Of a stretch of 64,000 bases of DNA, positions 51,384-59,581 are shown one piece after another. The notes beneath the pieces are model-generated. The model had not been told where the DNA came from. It saw only the letters and a program-made list of their open reading frames with translations, and searched no databases. The stretch covers positions 1 through 64,000 of the forward strand of contig JAGXHI010000062.1 in the NCBI GenBank assembly GCA_024636295.1. The letters run 5' to 3'. The position numbers and the translations under genes are program-made. The DNA is from Desulfuromonadales bacterium (GTDB lineage Bacteria > Desulfobacterota > Desulfuromonadia > Desulfuromonadales > JAGXHI01). How positions within the stretch are numbered: position 1 is the first letter of the stretch; every line of letters begins with the position of its first letter.

Positions 51384-52202
51384 TCAAATCAGCTCCGGTT
51401 CCTCACCAGTAAAAACCGACGGAACGGAAGGGCCTCCGGGGCCGATTCCGGATGCCGAAGGTTCCTTCCGGAGATGAAGAAGAAATTCGCGATTGCCTTT
51501 GGGACCGAGAATGGGACTTTCGGTCACACCCAGTACCCGGCAGCACAGGGCTTCTGATTGCTTCCGGATCTTTTCCACGACTTGCGCATGCTTCTCCGGG
51601 TCCCGGACAACTCCACCCTTGCCGACCTGGCCCCGCCCCACCTCGAACTGTGGCTTGATCAGAGCGACGATCTCCCCTTTTTCGGTCAGAAGAGGGAGAA
51701 CGGCCGGCAATATCTTCTCCAGAGAAATGAAAGAGGCGTCGATCACTGCCAGGGATGGGGTCTGGGGCAGACGGTCGGCGGAAAGCTCCCGGATATTTGT
51801 GCGCTCCAGATTGACCACGCGCGGGTCCTGCCTCAACTTCCAGGCGAGTTGCCCGTATCCGACATCCACCGCATAAACCATTTTTGCACCTCTCTGGAGA
51901 AGGCAATCGGTGAATCCTCCGGTGGAGGCGCCGACATCAATGACGATACGTTCCTCGATTTGCAGAAGGAATGCATCCAGCGCCTTTTCCAGTTTAAGGC
52001 CTCCCCGCGAGACATACGGGTGAAGTTGTCCCTTCAGGCGAATGTCGGCATCTCTCGGAACCTGGGCCCCCGCCTTGTCCACAGTTTGATCGTTCACCAC
52101 GACCTTGCCAGCCAGTATAAGGGCCCGCGCTCTTTCACGCGACGGAGTCAGCCCGCGCTCCAGAAGCAGCCGGTCCAATCTTTCTTTTTTTGAAGGGGTC
52201 AA
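51384..52202 (-). CDS. tlyA: TlyA-family rRNA methyltransferase
   Basis: A 272-residue protein: N-terminal S4 RNA-binding domain (LDRLLLERGLTPSRERARAL, then ILAGKVVVNDQTV) and an FtsJ/RrmJ-like methyltransferase with SAM loop VIDVGASTGGFTDCLLQRGA and KPQFEVGR. Family members 2'-O-methylate rRNA cytidines; older annotation calls them hemolysin A. It stops one base before the YhaO gene begins, so all of tlyA-yhaO-yhaN-HIT is probably one leftward transcript. Confidence 0.9.
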   Translation of the reverse strand: MTPSKKERLDRLLLERGLTPSRERARALILAGKVVVNDQTVDKAGAQVPRDADIRLKGQLHPYVSRGGLKLEKALDAFLLQIEERIVIDVGASTGGFTDCLLQRGAKMVYAVDVGYGQLAWKLRQDPRVVNLERTNIRELSADRLPQTPSLAVIDASFISLEKILPAVLPLLTEKGEIVALIKPQFEVGRGQVGKGGVVRDPEKHAQVVEKIRKQSEALCCRVLGVTESPILGPKGNREFLLHLRKEPSASGIGPGGPSVPSVFTGEEPELI

Positions 52203-52309
52203 GAATCAAAGCCCTGAAAGCGGGAGGGAAAATCGGATGCAGGTTAGCACAGGGACCAATTGCGGGCAAGCCCCGGGGAGGGAAAGGGCCGGGAAAAAGA
52301 TGAAGTGAT

Positions 52310-54464
52310 TTCGTTCGACCCGCGCCCACCACAGGCATCGGGCAGTCCATGAAAATCAGATCGAAATTCAGGACGGCTTTCTCCTCGGCCTGTAAACCAT
52401 CAGAGACGGTCTGTACCCGGAAACCGAAGCGCTGCAGGAGGCTCCGAAGAAAAATTCCGGGGCAGGGGGGGCCGCAACCAGAATGCATGTGACATCATCC
52501 GACCGATTCGTCTTCCCCTTCTCCGAAATCCGGAAGTGTATGCGGCTTTTTCTGGAGAATGCCGGGAATCATTTCCTCAAGTGCGGAAATACGAATGGGC
52601 TTGTAAAGAGTTGGAATTTCGTCGGAGGGAGGAATTCCGGATCGTCCTTCTCCCGACCTTCGCCGTCCCAGCAGGATGAATCGGGTGCTTTCCAGATAGT
52701 TGAAGCGCGGGGCCGTGAAAGATTCCCCCTTTTCGCCCGGAAACAGTCCCCCCTCCACGAGAGCAAGGTCGAAGGGGCGGCCTTCGTTTTTGGCATCTTC
52801 AAGCTCTTGCAGTGCAGTCAGCCGATCCGCTGCCGTCTGAAGCCGACACCCGTGGGCTTCAAAAAACTCGGTCAACAGGCTCCGTGTCGCCCTGCCGGGG
52901 GCGGCAACGAGAATGCGCGTATTCTCCAGCAGGAGCATATCGCTCCCGGATCGCGGTGATCCTCTTTTTTCAAGGCGAAGAGAAAAGCGGAATTTGGCGC
53001 CCTGGCCGGGGCGGCTTTCCAGTTCGATGCTTCCGCCCATTAAATCAATCAGCTGCTTGACGATCGCCAGGCCCAGACCGCTTCCTCCGGTGTTTCGCCC
53101 TTCGAGGTTATCAGCCTGAGTGAAGGAATCGAAGATGGTGATCTGCTGGAGGGAGTCGATTCCTATTCCGGTGTCGGAGACCTCGAAAAACACCACTGAA
53201 TCCCTCTCCGGAGATTCCCAGACGCGAAGAACGATTTCCCCTTCATCGGTAAATTTAATGGAGTTTCCAACCAGGTTCAAGAGGATCTGCCGGAGACGCA
53301 CGAAATCCCCTGATCGCGCGGTTACCATCCCCTGCTGGAGAATGCAGGCTATATCCAGTCCCTTTGCCAGTGCTTTTTCGCCCAGGAGGTCCAGAACATC
53401 TTCCACGGTTCGACGGAGTTCGAAGTCCCTTTCCTGCAGGGTCAGCTTTCCTGCCTCGATTCTGGAAAGGTCGAGCAGGTCATTGAGGAGCGCCAGAAGG
53501 CTTTCGCCGGATCGACAGACCGTTTCAGCCATGCTGAGCTGTCTTTCATCCAGGGGAGTCTGAAGAAGAAGTTCGGACATTCCAAGCACCCCGACCATGG
53601 GGGTTCGGATTTCATGGCTGATGTTGGCGAGAAACCGGGATTTGGTTCGATTGGCCTTTTCGGCCATCGCCTTAGCTTTCTCGAGCTCCGAAACGGTTCT
53701 TTTCAATTTCTGGTTGGCGCCGCTCAACTCGATGGTCCGCTCGCTGACCTGCTCCTCCAGATGAGAGCGATGGTTTGTCAGAAGTCGATCCCTTAACTCA
53801 ATCTGGGCAAGCATATGATTGAAGCCCTCGATAAGAATCCCTATTTCATCATTGGTGGTCTTTTTGACCCGTATTCCGAAGTCCTGATTCCTGGAAATAC
53901 GCATCATTTGTTCAGAAAGACTGAGAATAGGACGGGAAACGAGGTGCTGAAAACCAGCAGCAGTCTGACTCCGACATACCACAAACGCCGCTGAAGCTCC
54001 TTCATGTCTGAGAGAAGATAAACGGAGCCGATTTTTTCGCCATCGAGAAAAATCGGTGTGAACATGGCGAGGTGATCGGAGGTGATACAGTAAGTCTCCT
54101 CCTCCCTTTCCAAGACAGAAGGGAGAGCCAGACACCGCCCCTTGTCCATAGACGTTTGTGACGGATTTCTGTACGAGGCAAACGGTTTTCCGTCACCGTC
54201 AAAAATTATCGCTGCATTGATATGGTGTTCGGCCGATAAGGTAGAGAGGGTGTCTTCTGCGGTCTCCGGATTCCTGTAAACCAGGGCATATCTGCTGTTG
54301 GCGCCCACGATACGGCTCAGGGACATAATCTTGTCCACCATGCCCTGGCGAAAGAGGTATTTTTCCGTCAGAATCGCAATTCCCGACGTCATGATCAGAA
54401 TGATGATGCAGGCCAGCATGATGATGGCCGTCAATTTGTGCGGAATGGAAAGTTTTTTGAACAA
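52310..54464 (-). pseudogene. Hybrid sensor histidine kinase, frameshifted and 3'-decayed
   Basis: The N-terminal part (from TTG 54464, LFKKLSIPHKLTAIIM, a CHASE8-like sensor and two membrane helices) runs into a stop at 53904. HAMP ([20 protein letters not shown]), HisKA ([18 protein letters not shown]) and HATPase ([28 protein letters not shown]) follow in another frame from about 53950. The first receiver (to 52495) lacks a phospho-Asp (DLALVEGG). Beyond the stop a second receiver fragment remains (LLQRFGFRVQTVSDGLQA, FDLIFMDCPMPVV) and breaks off. A kinase half could still be made, but the original protein is lost. Confidence 0.85.
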
Positions 54465-54515
54465 ACCAGTGCTCTCCCCGGCCGAAACTTTTATTCTGCT
54501 GATCTTAGCTGTCAA

Positions 54516-55099
54516 AAGGAAAAATTAAAAAGGAAATTTACCGGTGGGAGAAAGGAAGAACCAGGAAAATTTCAGATCCGATCCAGGAAAAAAATTGACA
54601 AGAAGGTCATCAAACCGATGGATCCTAGAAGGAAAAAAGAAAGACCTGACAGAATCCATCCCTGGACCATTTTCTTCTTCTGAAAACAAAGGAAAGAAAG
54701 GTAGAGGGACAGGATGCTTAAGGGTAGAGAAAAAACGAGAAAAATCATTGGAAAACCCCCGTTGAGCAGTCATTTCAGGATTTTCATTCAAACATTCCTC
54801 TGACCTGTTTTCAAGGGCTGAAAAATATGTTCCCGGGAAACAAGGGGAAAAAACCAGAAAAAAACTGCATCCGCAAAAAGTAGGGCTGTAAAAGCGGGGG
54901 CGAATTCATCTTGCTGAGAAGGGGGTTCTCCTTTAATATAGATGTTCAGTTGGCGCATCTGGAAGTCAGTATGGAAAACTGCGCTGTTTTCATGGCGGAA
55001 TCGAGGAAATTTTTTTCTGCGGGGCGGTCGAAGTCGATATCGTCCCGCCTTCTCATTGATTTCGGAAATTAAACAAATAAGGGTGGAGCGGATACGCTG
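54516..55099. other. Long purine-rich intergenic region
   Basis: No convincing gene in 584 bases. On the minus strand TTGACA (54510-54515) with TAAAAG 16 bases on may be the promoter of the broken kinase. The plus strand is purine-rich (long runs of GAAAG/AGGAAA). The small frames that cross it show no conserved pattern. GGGTGGAGCGG before 55100 is the ribosome site of the next gene. Confidence 0.5.
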
Positions 55100-56530
55100 G
55101 TGAAGTCCGGATTGGATCGATCAGAACAGCGGCTGGTGAATGAGATCATGGAACTCCTGGTCACCCATTATGGGGGGGAGCTGAGTGAAGAGGGCCTCGA
55201 CCGAAGGATCGATACGCTTCACCAGGCTGTGGATATCGCCCGAATCTCCCATGCGGATCAGCTTCGGAAATCGGGAGAGCCTTATTTTTTCCACCCTCTC
55301 CGGGTTGCCCACCTGGCGGCACGATACTGGATGGATTTCGCTTCGGTCATTGCTGCAATCCTGCATGATGTCGTGGAGGACAGCCCCGTTACCCTCGCGG
55401 AGGTGGAGTCTGCATTCGGTGCGGAAGTGGCCCTTCTGGTGAACGGACTGACCAAGGCGTCCGATGCGAATCTCAGCCGCGAGGCACTGAAAGCGGAAAC
55501 CTACCGAAAGCAACTTCTGGTGGCCATCGAGGATGTCAGGGTACTCTGCCTCAAGTTCTGGGACCGCGTCGATAATCTTCAAACCATTTCAGCTCTCAAT
55601 CCCAAAAAACAGAACCTGATTGCGGAAGAGACGCGCATGGTCTATGTCCCCCTTGCGCGACATCTGGGGATGGGTTATGTCGCTTCCGAGCTCGACGCCC
55701 TTTCCCTCGGGGTGCTGTATCCCCGCCGCAGACGGCATTATCAACAGGCCATCGATGCTTTGCGCAGCCAGACTGAGCCGGCGATTCGTCGGACCCGGGC
55801 ACGGATTCACAATCGCATGGAACAGAACAAGATTCCCGTTCTGATCAAGGACCGCTGGCGTCCCTTTTCCATTGCCGCCGCAAGGTCCATGAGCCGTGGA
55901 CTCAACTCGCTCTACACCCTGGAAATTCAGGTGGACCGCACAATGGACGCCTACCTGGCTCTCGGTCTGCTTCACAGCCTCTATCCACCCATCCCCGGCA
56001 AACTGAGGGATCATCTCCATGTGACCTCCCAGTTCGGATACCAGGCGATAAAAACAACGGTGCAGGCCGGAGAAAATCGATTGAGAGTTGAAATCACCAC
56101 GCGAAAGTTGGCCCGCTTCAACGAGGCCGGTGTGCTGACTCCCGGATTTGAATTCCGAAAGGCCAACTTCCAGGAACTTATGCGCTCTCTGCTCGAAGGG
56201 GAATCGGCCGTAGATACGGAAAGCCTGCGGCTGGCATCCTCCTCCATTCAGGTTTATACGCCGCGCGGGGAGATCCGGACTTTGCCGGAAGGAAGCAGCG
56301 TGCTGGATTTTGCATTCGATATTCACGAGGAACTGGGACTTCACGCCCAACGGGCGAGAATAAACGGCCAGACACGTCTGCTGAAATCACGGCTGATGGA
56401 CGGAGATCAGGTGGAGATCGAACGTTCCAGCCATCCCGAGGTGCTTCCCAAATGGCTGGAATGGGCGGTTACACCCAAGGCCCGAAACAGTATCCGCCGG
56501 TACCTGCGCAGCAGAGTCAAGGAAGCCTGA
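55100..56530 (+). CDS. RelA/SpoT homologue, hydrolase-type with degenerate synthetase
   Basis: A 476-residue protein with HD (20-200), synthetase-like (230-330) and TGS (about 375-435) domains but no ACT. The HD residues for ppGpp hydrolysis are present: GEPYFFHPLRVAHLA, ILHDVVEDSP, KFWDRVDNLQTI. The synthetase part is eroded: IEIQIRT-type sequence is VEITTRKLARF, the PKxNGYQSLHTTV block is TSQFGYQAIKTTV, and the early RxKxxYS motif reads RWRPFSI. It therefore probably only degrades (p)ppGpp or senses it. GTG start at 55100. Confidence 0.82.
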   Translation: MKSGLDRSEQRLVNEIMELLVTHYGGELSEEGLDRRIDTLHQAVDIARISHADQLRKSGEPYFFHPLRVAHLAARYWMDFASVIAAILHDVVEDSPVTLAEVESAFGAEVALLVNGLTKASDANLSREALKAETYRKQLLVAIEDVRVLCLKFWDRVDNLQTISALNPKKQNLIAEETRMVYVPLARHLGMGYVASELDALSLGVLYPRRRRHYQQAIDALRSQTEPAIRRTRARIHNRMEQNKIPVLIKDRWRPFSIAAARSMSRGLNSLYTLEIQVDRTMDAYLALGLLHSLYPPIPGKLRDHLHVTSQFGYQAIKTTVQAGENRLRVEITTRKLARFNEAGVLTPGFEFRKANFQELMRSLLEGESAVDTESLRLASSSIQVYTPRGEIRTLPEGSSVLDFAFDIHEELGLHAQRARINGQTRLLKSRLMDGDQVEIERSSHPEVLPKWLEWAVTPKARNSIRRYLRSRVKEA

Positions 56531-56614
56531 TCCGCTAACTTCTTTTATTTCCTGCAGGGCCAGCAGCAATACCATTGCGACGCGGAATGGATTCAGCAGA
56601 ATTGGTTCTGGTTT

Positions 56615-57601
56615 TCAGATGGTTCGGCGAGCTGCAGGGCCGCGGGAAGAAAGAAGCCCGCCCCCGGAATTCCTGAACCGATCCTTCAGGAGCACGGACG
56701 GAGGGAAGCGCAGGCTGGCATCGGCGAGTCGGGAAAGATTGTTGGCCCGGATCATGAAGCGGATTTCCCGGACGTATTCACCACGACGGGAGGAATAAAG
56801 GACAAGCCCGTGGGCCAGATCCATTCCATTGGGGTATTTTCCCTTCCGACGCAGCTGATATCTGATGTCCCGCAGAGAACGGTAAGCGCCATGGGTGTTG
56901 AGATTTTTCATATAGGATATCAGTGACCCATGAACGCTTTCAAAGCGCCGCACTTCGTGGGAAGTCCCGGCGGGGCGGTTCAGGGGAACGATTCCGGTTC
57001 CCTGAATATGGGTCCATTCCCCGAACAGATTGTTCCCGAGACGGGCGAACCGGGAGGTGCCGTATCCCGATTCATTGGCGGCCTGGGCGAGGACCAGGGA
57101 GGGAGGCAGAATATCAACGCGCCTGAGAAGTTCTTCAAGGCTTCTAAGCATATCCTGCCGGTCGGGTTCCAGATGATATTCCTCTCCCAAAATCTCCAGA
57201 AAGAGTTGCTCTGAGGCTTCCATCGAATCCCAGGACTCAGAGCGGTCCAGAATATCCTGCAGGCGTTCTCTTTTTTTACGGATCTCTTCATTCTCCAGCA
57301 GAACCATGGGCAGCAGAGACATGAAAAAAATCTTTTTCCGTATGGATATGCGAGGGATCCGGTGAAGGTCTTCGGGAAGGGTCTTCACGATAATGGGAGG
57401 GATTCCCTGCTCCAGCCCATTCCAGCGATAATCCACTTCGGAGAAGTAGCGGTTGAGATCACGGTAGGTTTTCGGCGCCAGGACCACAGGCCGGATCTCC
57501 TCTTCTTGCGATAGAGGATTTTCACTGCAGCCGTTGAGGAGGAGCATCAGCGCCGCAGCAAACAATGCCGAAAGCAGCAACTTTAATATCATCTTTTTCA
57601 T
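56615..57601 (-). CDS. Bax-like glucosaminidase-domain lipoprotein
   Basis: A 328-residue protein. The N-terminus MKKMILKLLLSALFAAALML is followed by lipobox LNGC. The C-terminal domain (about 155-290) has the glucosaminidase/Bax pattern: ILPPSLVLAQAANESGYGTS, FARLGNNLFGEW, then VRRFESVHGSLISYMKNLNT. The catalytic Glu lies in AANESGYG. Such enzymes cleave peptidoglycan glycan strands in the periplasm. The gene is divergent from yjbQ, with a palindrome in the shared control region. Confidence 0.88.
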   Translation of the reverse strand: MKKMILKLLLSALFAAALMLLLNGCSENPLSQEEEIRPVVLAPKTYRDLNRYFSEVDYRWNGLEQGIPPIIVKTLPEDLHRIPRISIRKKIFFMSLLPMVLLENEEIRKKRERLQDILDRSESWDSMEASEQLFLEILGEEYHLEPDRQDMLRSLEELLRRVDILPPSLVLAQAANESGYGTSRFARLGNNLFGEWTHIQGTGIVPLNRPAGTSHEVRRFESVHGSLISYMKNLNTHGAYRSLRDIRYQLRRKGKYPNGMDLAHGLVLYSSRRGEYVREIRFMIRANNLSRLADASLRFPPSVLLKDRFRNSGGGLLSSRGPAARRTI

Positions 57602-57650
57602 AGTAGACTCATTCAGAATAAAAGATATCTATTAACATAAAAGAAAAGAT

Positions 57651-57667
57651 TTGACAATAAATGTCAA
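57651..57667. promoter_or_regulatory. Palindrome TTGACA-ATAAA-TGTCAA between bax and yjbQ genes
   Basis: A perfect 6-5-6 inverted repeat in the 106-bp divergent gap, 41 bases before the yjbQ start. TTGACA is also a perfect -35 for either direction, so the palindrome may be promoter and operator at once. Confidence 0.5.
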
Positions 57668-57707
57668 TGATTATCCGTCCCCTGACGGCGCGAAAGGAGG
57701 TCTGGGC

Positions 57708-58127
57708 GTGAAGTCTTATCGAAAGGAACTGTGGTTTGAAATCCCGGCGCGCCGGGGTTTTGTCAACATCACCACGGATGTGGAAAAATGCTTGCGAGAG
57801 AGCGGAATTCGCGAGGGGCTCTGCCTGGTCAATGCCATGCATATTACCGCCTCCGTTTTTATCAATGATGATGAAAACGGATTGCACAAAGATTTTGAAC
57901 GCTGGCTCGAACAACTGGCGCCACACGAGCCCCTGAGCCTCTACAGACATAATAATACGGGTGAAGACAACGGAGATGCTCATTTGAAACGTACCATTAT
58001 GGGAAGGGAAGTCGTTGCGGCGGTCACCGGGGGCAAGCTCGATTTCGGGCCATGGGAGCAGATCTTCTACGGAGAATTCGACGGCCGCCGTCGCAAGCGG
58101 GTGCTGGTGAAGATCATTGGAGAGTAG
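57708..58127 (+). CDS. YjbQ-family protein
   Basis: A 139-residue UPF0047/YjbQ protein ([76 protein letters not shown]). YjbQ has weak thiamine-phosphate synthase activity in E. coli, but its true role is unsettled. The GTG at 57708 with AAAGGAGG 9 bases upstream is chosen; the frame reaches back to 57651 but includes the palindrome. A strong terminator follows. Confidence 0.88.
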   Translation: MKSYRKELWFEIPARRGFVNITTDVEKCLRESGIREGLCLVNAMHITASVFINDDENGLHKDFERWLEQLAPHEPLSLYRHNNTGEDNGDAHLKRTIMGREVVAAVTGGKLDFGPWEQIFYGEFDGRRRKRVLVKIIGE

Positions 58128-58156
58128 GCTGGTGAAAGACCTAAAGTTTCAAGAAA

Positions 58157-58186
58157 GGGCGCTGCCTTCCGGCAGCGCCCTTTTTG
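58157..58186. terminator. Bidirectional terminator after yjbQ
   Basis: GGGCGCTGCC-TTCC-GGCAGCGCCC (58157-58180), a perfect 10-bp stem with T5 to the right and an A-rich left flank. Confidence 0.9.
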
Positions 58187-58576
58187 TTACCAGGAGTCGA
58201 CATCCACGGGTTCCGGCTTGGAGGAGGTGATATGGGTGTCAGCTTCTCCCCTTCGCAGGGTCCCGAATCGGCCGAGGGGCAGGGTGGTGTTCCCGTCCGT
58301 CGTATTGAAGGGCAGGATTGCCGAATCGAAGCTCAGGGTCTTGTCCGTCGCGATCTCGTTGACGTAGTCCAGCAGGGTGATGGTGTAGGTGCCGTCATCA
58401 AGCGAAAGGCTGGCGTTGGTGAGGTCCGCGCCGTAGAGGGTGGCGCCGGAGTAGCTGGCCCCCTCCAGGCGCGAACCGACCAGACTGGCTCCTGAGAGTT
58501 GGTTAAGATCATTGGGGAGTGACCGAACTTGTGATTCCGGGAAGGTTGTGTTAAAAATTGACCGTTTGACAACCAT
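58187..58576 (-). CDS. Small pentapeptide-repeat-like protein
   Basis: A 129-residue frame from ATG 58576 (58609 possible). Residues 26-56 show LSGASLVGSRLEGASYSGAT and LYGADLTNASLSL, a five-residue A(D/N)LxxA periodicity that forms a short right-handed beta helix. The rest is Thr/Asp-rich (DDGTYTITLLDYVNEIATDK), like a fragment of a surface protein. There is no signal peptide. It overlaps head to head with the following plus-strand gene if the longer start is used. It may be a truncated remnant. Confidence 0.4.
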   Translation of the reverse strand: MVVKRSIFNTTFPESQVRSLPNDLNQLSGASLVGSRLEGASYSGATLYGADLTNASLSLDDGTYTITLLDYVNEIATDKTLSFDSAILPFNTTDGNTTLPLGRFGTLRRGEADTHITSSKPEPVDVDSW

Positions 58577-58598
58577 TCCGTCCATCCGGGAGATTTCA

Positions 58599-58763
58599 AT
58601 GGAAACCATAAAGACAGCAAGCTTCGAGTATTTGATCGGACTCGCCGCTGAGCGCCCCGAAGGCGGTTTCGATTTTACCCTCGACGGCAGTTCCTATCGG
58701 ATCAAGGATGTGCTTGAAATCTCGAAAATTGCAGAAAAACACGGATATATAGTAATCTATTGA
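58599..58763 (+). CDS. Small conserved-looking protein of 54 residues
   Basis: METIKTASFEYLIGLAAERP, then EGGFDFTLDGSSYRIKDVLE and a short tail. It is a compact alpha/beta sequence with CGGGAG 7 bases before the ATG, 22 bases before the ferritin-like gene, same strand. No family recognised. Close spacing suggests one transcript with the ferritin-like protein. Confidence 0.5.
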   Translation: METIKTASFEYLIGLAAERPEGGFDFTLDGSSYRIKDVLEISKIAEKHGYIVIY

Positions 58764-58785
58764 AAAAGGCGAAGAAAGGAACGAG

Positions 58786-59259
58786 ATGAGCGATCAAAAC
58801 CAGGTTTGTTACACTTTCGAAGCGGCCATCGAGATGGCCGTTCAGATGGAAGACGACGGCTTCCGCACCTATTTGAATGCCATACGTATTCTCAAAGACA
58901 GGGCGGCCAGAAAGATTCTCAAGGACGTCGCCCTGGATGAACTGGATCACAAACAGCAATTGGAAAAAGCGCTTCTTCTGGGGTATGTGGATGGCCATGC
59001 CATGGATCAGGCGGTTCCTACCATGAACCTCGATTACGTTCTTGAAAAGAAGACGCTCGGGTCTGATGCCGACGGCCGGGAGGTCCTTGTTTTCGCCATT
59101 CACCAGGAAAAAGAGTCTCTTGAGTTCTACCGCCGGATGGCCAAGGGATGCGCCGGTGCGCCCATGGCTGAACTTTTCGAGCGGATCTCCAATGATGAGA
59201 GCCGACACCTGCAGGAGCTCGAGGATCTTTACGAGCAGCACTTTCTTCCCGAGAACTAA
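58786..59259 (+). CDS. Ferritin-like diiron protein (rubrerythrin-type fold)
   Basis: A 157-residue four-helix protein. Iron ligands can be traced in EMAVQMEDDGFRTY, ALDELDHKQQLEKAL (ExxH), HQEKESLEFYRRMA and ISNDESRHLQELEDLY (ExxH). It lacks the C-terminal rubredoxin domain of classical rubrerythrin. Family members handle peroxide, iron or sulfur-related radicals in anaerobes, which suits the inferred lineage. AAGGAACG precedes the ATG. Confidence 0.82.
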   Translation: MSDQNQVCYTFEAAIEMAVQMEDDGFRTYLNAIRILKDRAARKILKDVALDELDHKQQLEKALLLGYVDGHAMDQAVPTMNLDYVLEKKTLGSDADGREVLVFAIHQEKESLEFYRRMAKGCAGAPMAELFERISNDESRHLQELEDLYEQHFLPEN

Positions 59260-59294
59260 ACACCCGCAGCACTGTTCTCCGGTCGATGAAGAGC

Positions 59295-59331
59295 AGCCCG
59301 GGTCAGAACCGGCGCCCGGGCTGTACTTTTC
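59295..59331 (+). terminator. Terminator after ferritin-like gene
   Basis: AGCCCGGG (59295-59302) pairs with CCCGGGCT (59315-59322), 12-base loop, then GTACTTTTCTT. Confidence 0.7.
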
Positions 59332-59581
59332 TTGCCGCCCTTCGTTGCCGCCGCTTGACAAACCATCCCGCCGTCATTAATTTTTTTCTTTGAATCTATC
59401 TACTGCATCCTCTTGTGCCTTGTTTAAGAAATCATATTTCCATAATGCATCAGGGATGTACCCAGAGCTCCCGTCAGGAATCCGTCTTTCGCTGAGGGAA
59501 TATTGTGATTACTTGAGACTACTGGACAACCCGGTTAACATTTAACGAGCTTGCATCAAAAAATTCGGAAGGAGAGCATTC
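59332..59581 (+). promoter_or_regulatory. htpG upstream region, possible heat-shock promoter
   Basis: No gene in these 250 bases. CTTGAGA at 59512-59518 followed after 11 bases by CCCGGTTA (59530-59537) resembles a sigma32 promoter (CTTGAAA / CCCCATNT), though the spacing is short. GGAAGGAGAG precedes the htpG start. Confidence 0.3.
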
